A stretch of DNA of 64,000 bases from Pseudeuparius sepicola (Eukaryota; Arthropoda; Insecta; Coleoptera; Anthribidae), in the NCBI GenBank assembly GCA_963920635.1, contig OY987298.1:105715309-105779308 (forward strand), read 5' to 3'. Below the pieces are notes generated by a model that was not told the DNA's origin, searched no databases, and saw only the letters and a program-made list of their open reading frames with translations. Below are positions 58,924-64,000 of this stretch, piece after piece. Position 1 is the first letter of the stretch; every line of letters starts with the position of its first letter. Position numbers and translations under genes: made by a program.

Positions 58924-61497
58924 TCATATTTCTCCACCAAAAGTAATCCATCTCTTCATTTGTTCGGTAGCATAGACTCCGCGATAAGGGAGTCTCGATC
59001 TACTCGACCCAGCTATTTCGGAGACTTCGTAACGGTCATTATCCAAAACTTTGGATACTCTGAATGGACCTTTCCACCTAGGCACCAACTTGCGACTCTT
59101 GCCCGTACTCACGATAGAAAAAATTTTGACAAGCACCAATTCCCCCTCGGCAAATGTTACGGTTTTTGCTCTGTGTATGCCAAAATTCGCCTTCTGCTGT
59201 TGTTGACGTGCCTCAATGCAGTCTCCAATGGACCTACGAAGTTTCTGAACGTCCACTGTTTCCTCCTGTTCAATAAAACCTGCATTATGAGGGCCACTAC
59301 GATAACCCAATAACACTTGTGCAGGTGACGTCTCAATCGCTCTATTTATGGTGTTATTTAACCCCAGTTGAATGTTTGTTACATTCTCGTCCCATTCATT
59401 ATCATCTTTGTCCGCCCCCATAGTTGCCAACGAATCCAGAACCGTTCTATTATATCGTTCGACCTGCCCATTCCCACGGGGCATCCCAACAGCGTTAAGG
59501 TGCAATTTAATTAGTCTTTGTTCACAGAAATCTTTGAATTTCTTGGAGTCAAAAGCTTTTCCTCTGTCCGATATGATTCTTTTCGGTACTCCAAATATTT
59601 TAATAATTGATTCTAATTCATCGATAACATACTTTGTCTTAGTATTTTTAACTGCTTTAACAAAACAGAATTTGGCGAAAGCGTCCACAATGACCACAAC
59701 ATAACAATTTCCTTGTTTGCTCTTACAAAATGGACCCAGATGGTCGATATGGATTGTGTGAAAAGGACGAGGGATTTTCGGTATCGGATGCAAATAGCCA
59801 GGCTTCTTTCCAGATGGACTTTTGTGGTACATACAATTTATACAAGCTTCAACATACTTTTTAACGAACCTACGCATCTTATGAAACCAGAAACCTTGTG
59901 CAACTCTTTCGTAGGTTTTGTCTACTGCAAAATGTCCCAGATCATCATGATTGTATCGCAGAAGTTGCCATCTACACGCCTTAGGTAATAAAACCCTGTT
60001 GCCGTAGGTCGTGCGACGATAGACCACTCCTCGGCGCAGGTCATAATTGTTAAATATATCCTTGTTCCGATGACGTTCACCAGACTCAAGTGTCTTCCTT
60101 ATACTGACGATATCAATATCCAGTTTTTGTGAGGCCAATATCCAATCGTGTTGTGAAATCATAGTGGTAAACACGCCTTTATTAAGATTTACCACAGGGT
60201 TACGACTCAGAGCGTCGACATGAGCCATTTGTTGACTCTGTCTATGAACGATGTTACAATCATATTCTTGTAATTCAAGAATCCATTTGCCAATTCTTCG
60301 GTTTAATTCTTTCTTAGTAATAGAATTTTTGACGGCAGAACAATCAGTATAAATAGTGAAATGTGTTCCCACTAAATAATGTCTAAATCGGCTTACTGTT
60401 TTTACGATTGCGAGCATCTCTAGTTCAAAAGAATGATAGCGTTGCTCCGTAGGAGAAGTGGTTTTGCTGCAGTATCCAACAACTTTTTCTTTTCCTTCTT
60501 CTATTTGTATAATCATACCAGCTAAGCCAACTCGGCTAGCGTCGGTATGAACTTGCGTTTCTTTATTTCTATCAAAGAAAGCCAAAATCGGTTCAGATTT
60601 CATGTAGGTTTTAAGACGTTCGAAAGCGTCACACTGATTAGAAGACCATGGCCATGACTCATTCTTCTTTAAAAGCATCGTCAGTGGTTTAGTTTTCTCA
60701 GCGTATTGCGGAATGAATTTCCTAAAATGGCCCGTCAAGCCTAGGAACTGCCTAACCTGGTGGATGTTTTTTGGTTGTGGGAACTGTTCGATAGCCGATA
60801 ACTTTGTCATACTTGGCTTCACCTGTCCTTCTTTAATGTCATACCCCAAATACTCTATTTCGTCAGAAAGAAAATGACACTTTACCAAATTCAGGCTTAC
60901 ACCGTGCTTTTCTAACTGCTGCAAAACTGTCTTCAATGTTTCCAATCCTTCATTTATCGTTTTCGAGGGAATTAATATGTCATCGAGATATAACAGTACT
61001 TTATTATATCGTAGCTCTCCCAAAATTGCATCCATTGCTCTTTGGAATACGTAAGGAGCATTAGTTAGGCCAAATGGTACTTTTACATATTCATATTTCC
61101 CTTCCGGCGTGACAAAGGCAGTAATCGGAATCGATTCTTCCGCGATTTTTATTTGATGATATCCAGAACGACAGTCTAAAATCGTAAAATATCGCCGATC
61201 CACCAGTCTGTCGATTAGGTCTTCAATGATGGGTAATGGATAGCTCTCCGCGATAGTCTGTTTATTTACTTGCCGATAGTCTACACATAGGCGATACTGG
61301 CCTGTTTTCTTTTTGACCATGAGAGCAGGACTCGCGTAAGGTGACCAAGAAGGACGTATAGTGCCGTTGTTTAATAATTCTTCAATAAGTTCACGCATTT
61401 TATCTTTTTCTGCTGCTGCTAATCTGTAAGGCCGTTGAACAATAGGTGTTGCAGATTTTAATTTAATATCCATTTCGACTCCAGAAATACAACCCAA
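58924..61497 (-). CDS. pol: Gypsy Pol: reverse transcriptase, RNase H, integrase
   Basis: 857 uninterrupted codons. Approximate positions: RT 20-210 with YRLCVDYRQVN, FTILDCRSGYHQI (motif A Asp; LDC where LDL is usual), FGLTNAPYVFQ and YLDD at about 170. Connection GHFRKFIPQYA. RNase H with HTDAS (about 317), FELEML (about 357), YTDCSA and DALSR. Integrase with an H-x4-H / C-x2-C zinc domain (HDDLGH, CINC at about 517-555) and D-D-E core: IDHLGPF, IISDRGKAFDS, NGQVERYNR. A chromodomain is not evident. All catalytic residues I can check are present. The frame is open from about 61497 and lies -1 relative to gag, with a short overlap, so expression as Gag-Pol would need frameshifting. The frame starts directly at the RT N-terminal region, with no protease ahead of it. 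The stop is TGA at 58924-58926. Confidence 0.95.
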   Translation of the reverse strand: MGCISGVEMDIKLKSATPIVQRPYRLAAAEKDKMRELIEELLNNGTIRPSWSPYASPALMVKKKTGQYRLCVDYRQVNKQTIAESYPLPIIEDLIDRLVDRRYFTILDCRSGYHQIKIAEESIPITAFVTPEGKYEYVKVPFGLTNAPYVFQRAMDAILGELRYNKVLLYLDDILIPSKTINEGLETLKTVLQQLEKHGVSLNLVKCHFLSDEIEYLGYDIKEGQVKPSMTKLSAIEQFPQPKNIHQVRQFLGLTGHFRKFIPQYAEKTKPLTMLLKKNESWPWSSNQCDAFERLKTYMKSEPILAFFDRNKETQVHTDASRVGLAGMIIQIEEGKEKVVGYCSKTTSPTEQRYHSFELEMLAIVKTVSRFRHYLVGTHFTIYTDCSAVKNSITKKELNRRIGKWILELQEYDCNIVHRQSQQMAHVDALSRNPVVNLNKGVFTTMISQHDWILASQKLDIDIVSIRKTLESGERHRNKDIFNNYDLRRGVVYRRTTYGNRVLLPKACRWQLLRYNHDDLGHFAVDKTYERVAQGFWFHKMRRFVKKYVEACINCMYHKSPSGKKPGYLHPIPKIPRPFHTIHIDHLGPFCKSKQGNCYVVVIVDAFAKFCFVKAVKNTKTKYVIDELESIIKIFGVPKRIISDRGKAFDSKKFKDFCEQRLIKLHLNAVGMPRGNGQVERYNRTVLDSLATMGADKDDNEWDENVTNIQLGLNNTINRAIETSPAQVLLGYRSGPHNAGFIEQEETVDVQKLRRSIGDCIEARQQQQKANFGIHRAKTVTFAEGELVLVKIFSIVSTGKSRKLVPRWKGPFRVSKVLDNDRYEVSEIAGSSRSRLPYRGVYATEQMKRWITFGGEI

Positions 61498-62300
61498 TTT
61501 GCCACTTGCCTGTGTTTATGCTTAAATGTAAGTGGGCGGCCCGTTTCTTTACGCACGGACTCGTTACTGGAAATCGGGTCAAAAGTTTTTAAATAAACTG
61601 CCACCTTAGAAGGTTCGACAATATTTGAGGCTTTGACCGCGAACTTAATATTTTGATTATCTAAGCACCCGGTAATCAGACTGACCTCGTCACTGCCGCT
61701 TAAGCCTAAATTCATGCGTCTAATTAAGGCAAGTTTCTCAAAACAATATTCATATAAATTTTGATTTACTCCAGGTTTATATTCTAACATTTCAGTCATT
61801 AAAGCATATAAATCCCTCGAAGTAGAAAACGTCACCGACAACAAAACCTTCCATTCAGACCACGATTTCGGAATGGTAAACAAACTTTTATACCATGTTT
61901 CGGCGGACCCTTTCAATTTATTAATCGCTAAATGGCAGGTATTTATATCATCCCAATGATAAATACCCGCATGCTCGTCGATTTTCGCGATCCATTCGTT
62001 AACATTATGAAGCATAGGATCAAACTCCGGAATATCGGCGTCCTTAACGGACATGCCAATTTTCGATCGGTGGTCATTTCGCAAAAGAGTCATTAGATCT
62101 ATCAAACCTGGAGTCACAGGGGCACCGCTGTTTACGGAGGTCCGAGGCAACTCTGGGGTAGACGGACGTTGCTTAGCGTTGGTTCTCTTTCGTCTTGACC
62201 GTCTATCATCACTAGACGAGGACGAAGTACTAGAAGAGCTACTAGAAGAACAACTAGAAGAGCGGCGACAGCACCGACGTCGCCGATTTCGTTTCCCCAT
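61458..62300 (-). CDS. gag: Gypsy Gag (capsid region)
   Basis: The ATG at 62300 (MGKRNRRRRCCRR) is the first in frame after the leader. A basic N-terminus is followed by a long Ser run (residues about 15-35) and an Arg/Lys stretch. Then comes a capsid-type retrotransposon Gag domain with WIAKIDEHAGIYHWDD, AINKLKGSAETWYKSL, SWSEWKVLLSVTF, and YEYCFEKLALIRRMNL. The usual C-terminal CCHC zinc knuckle is absent. After KTFDPISSNESVRKETG the frame runs through a short tail into the pol overlap and stops at 61458. Gag would form the particle shell; without nucleocapsid, RNA packaging should be impaired. About 280 codons is short for an insect Gypsy Gag. Confidence 0.9.
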   Translation of the reverse strand: MGKRNRRRRCCRRSSSCSSSSSSSTSSSSSDDRRSRRKRTNAKQRPSTPELPRTSVNSGAPVTPGLIDLMTLLRNDHRSKIGMSVKDADIPEFDPMLHNVNEWIAKIDEHAGIYHWDDINTCHLAINKLKGSAETWYKSLFTIPKSWSEWKVLLSVTFSTSRDLYALMTEMLEYKPGVNQNLYEYCFEKLALIRRMNLGLSGSDEVSLITGCLDNQNIKFAVKASNIVEPSKVAVYLKTFDPISSNESVRKETGRPLTFKHKHRQVANWVVFLESKWILN

Positions 62301-62382
62301 TGTCAATGGCGCGACCGAGGGCGCAACGTAGATAACGTACTACACTCGCGTAACGCGACACGACGATCGGAAGTAGTAAGTT

Positions 62383-62395
62383 ATCCCACTTCTGA
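62383..62395 (-). promoter_or_regulatory. Primer binding site, tRNA-Leu-like
   Basis: Directly after the 5' LTR the minus strand reads TCAGAAGTGGGAT, complementary to the 3' arm of many eukaryotic leucine tRNAs (...ATCCCACTTCTGA...). The match starts about five bases short of the tRNA 3' end, where the LTR terminus ACA replaces the expected TGGTG. tRNA identity is from memory. Confidence 0.6.
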
Positions 62396-62651
62396 TGTAA
62401 ACTTAGAGAAATTAAGAAAATACAAATGAAACGCTCGAGGTACTTAAAACAGATTGAATATATTGCTCGCTTGGAGAGTACAAGTAGAATGAATAATCAT
62501 CACACTGTGTGCCCGAGGACCGAGCGCGGCGTCATGTAACGCCCGTAGTCAGCAAAAAGCCCAATACATTTCGACATCATCCACCAACCAAAACAATATG
62601 CTCTTGTGCGAATTATGGCCTTCTGGTTAGCATCCAGAGCCGATGCTCACA
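62396..62651 (-). repeat. 5' LTR of the Gypsy element
   Basis: 256 bp, differing from the 3' LTR at three positions (ATTAAG/ATTAGG, CGCTCG/CGCGCG, GACATC/GACAAC). It carries the element promoter. I cannot point to a TATA box with confidence. Confidence 0.95.
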
Positions 62652-62655
62652 GAAA

Positions 62656-63888
62656 TGAGACTCTATGAATGGAGCTAATGCGGATGGCGATGAAAGGTGT
62701 AAAAAAAAAGTAAACCTTGTAAGCCTCGATACATTTATTTTTAATGTAATAACCGTGCATTTTTTTTATGCGTGTAATAGCATAAAATTGCCTTTTAGTA
62801 AGCTTAGTTTTCCAAGTATCGTTACACTTATTTTTATAAGTATGTTTTAAATGCACGAATGTTCGGTTCTATCACAAATGACTAACAAATCGTAATATGT
62901 GAGGTTCTGGTCTAACGACAGCTGTAATAGTCATTTACGAAACGAGGCCAGAATGGAGTACTTTAATCGGCAAATATGCAGATAGAGCGCGACCCTGGGG
63001 CTGTTACTCTTTCGGGACACTGCATCGACTATTATTATTGCGTACTCAAATATTAAAGCGTTGACTTCACCCAACGATTAAAGGCTGCACTATAAAAATA
63101 TTCTTTAGGTTTTATGAGAGGAGCCCTACAGTTTTGGCTCTACTACATCTACTCGTATGAGAACAATAATAATACTACAAATTTAAATTTATTCGCTGTT
63201 TTTAATTAGTTTAAAAATAGGTGTTGTCATGGATAAAGTGTTTTGTGTAGGCACTTTTTGAATCATTGTAGGTCGAAAATATATATATTCTTTTTTAAAT
63301 CTGGATATCATAAATTGGTAGTATTTTTAACAACATAACGGGCGCATTATTCATTCTCAAACTGCGTATCTCAGAGGAACAACGTGGGAGTAAAATACAA
63401 ATGTCATGTTTGGAAACAAATACTTTTTTTTTCATTCGCATGGAAAGAATTCACGGAAATCTTTGTTTCGTGTAATCATAGTTGGCCATTATATATTATG
63501 AAAAGGGTTGAGTGTAACCCAAGAGTCCATTCGGAAATGATTAATGGCTTTAAACGTAAGTGGCCACGTGCCTAACTTTCAACAATGTTTACTCTTAGTT
63601 GGAAAATAATAATTGAAGTACTTTATCTAAGCTATTCAGCTCAGTGTTCAATAATAGCATACTATGATGGGATACTCAGCCTTTTATCTAAACCAAAATT
63701 ATAAAGAATATAATTATAAAGGAAATGTTAGGTACCTACCTTTATAATTTGAATATGGACTAAAATTCTTAAAACTAATAATACAGCATACAAATAGTTC
63801 GATAGAAAGTTTACTCTTCATGATATTTTGGAATTGTTTTAATAATATTATTTCCGAGATACGGAAACATACAAACAAAAATATTTTC
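62656..63888. other. Unassigned AT-rich DNA
   Basis: No gene, RNA or paired repeat recognised. Confidence 0.4.
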
Positions 63889-63972
63889 TTGAAATCGGCA
63901 GTGAAGTGTCTCAAAATCGTCATTAAAAGCTCAGAAATGGGCACTGAACTAGCGATTTTTTCAATAAGTAGG
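63889..63972 (+). repeat. Dispersed repeat, copy 2 (partner 5151-5252)
   Basis: Same order as copy 1, with an 8-base deletion before GATTTTTTCAATAAGTAGG. Confidence 0.7.
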
Positions 63973-64000
63973 TATAGGCTTTGACAAGATGTAAAGACCA

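Larger units (their letters stand above)
58319..62651 (-). mobile_element. Ty3/Gypsy LTR retrotransposon, young, internally deleted
   Basis: Two 256-bp LTRs (TGT...ACA) flank gag and pol on the minus strand, and the element is bounded by a 4-bp GAAA duplication (58315-58318, 62652-62655). The LTRs differ at three positions (about 1.2%), so insertion is recent. Order is gag - RT - RNase H - integrase, the Ty3/Gypsy order. At 4.33 kb it is shorter than a typical complete Gypsy element: no zinc knuckle, protease or env is visible. It is a virus-like mobile element without an envelope gene. Confidence 0.95.

Noticed and set aside
58604..59988. Plus-strand frames of 90-140 codons
   Set aside because: Antisense shadows of the Gypsy pol gene.

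Overview
The window looks like gene-poor, AT-rich DNA from a large, repeat-laden arthropod genome, most likely an insect. The evidence is the set of mobile elements: a Ty3/Gypsy retrotransposon, a non-LTR retrotransposon with a restriction-like endonuclease, a Tc1 relic, a hAT element, and many palindromic DNA elements whose ends read TACAGGGTG...CACCCTGTA. No bacterial gene organisation and no complete host gene is visible. I cannot name the species.

Layout. 1-12.2 kb: a GC-rich Gly-rich exon candidate on the minus strand (about 1.2-1.5 kb), a tRNA-like sequence, several palindromic repeats, a first-exon-like GC island (about 10.9-11.1 kb), and a 0.6 kb foldback (11.45-12.05 kb). 12.46-16.4 kb: an almost full-length R2/R4-group LINE set in an AAT microsatellite, broken by two frameshifts and one stop. 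16.8-22.1 kb: three palindromic elements with TACAGGGTG ends. One keeps the C-terminal part of a transposase. 22.4-24.0 kb: a dead Tc1 element with readable 20-bp ends. 24.1-34 kb: palindromic repeats, a tandem array of roughly 120-bp units, and unassigned DNA. 34.97-36.53 kb: a set of palindromes nested inside one another, with the fused start and end of a transposase gene at the centre. 37-50.9 kb: more palindromes, short tandem repeats, a tRNA-like sequence, and long unassigned stretches. 50.9-53.5 kb: a GC-rich exon-like island split by a 2.18 kb hAT element with a perfect 8-bp target duplication. This element itself carries an 878-bp near-perfect inverted repeat. 53.5-58.15 kb: overlapping inverted repeats of the TACAGGGTG family and a 1.5 kb element with long inverted ends. 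58.3-62.65 kb: a young Ty3/Gypsy retrotransposon on the minus strand (256-bp LTRs differing at three positions, GAAA target duplication). It has gag, RT, RNase H and integrase but no nucleocapsid knuckle or protease. 62.7-64 kb: mostly unassigned.

The genes here serve transposition, not a host pathway. The most interesting signal is the TACAGGGTG family. Its inverted arms repeatedly carry the same motif in direct orientation at the outer end and again about 100-390 bp inside, so each arm looks like a double binding site. Two members keep transposase pieces (an N-terminus joined to a C-terminus, or a C-terminus only). This suggests the palindromes are internal-deletion derivatives of a TA-inserting transposon with long structured ends. 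All family assignments come from motif recognition by eye. No searches or alignments were run.
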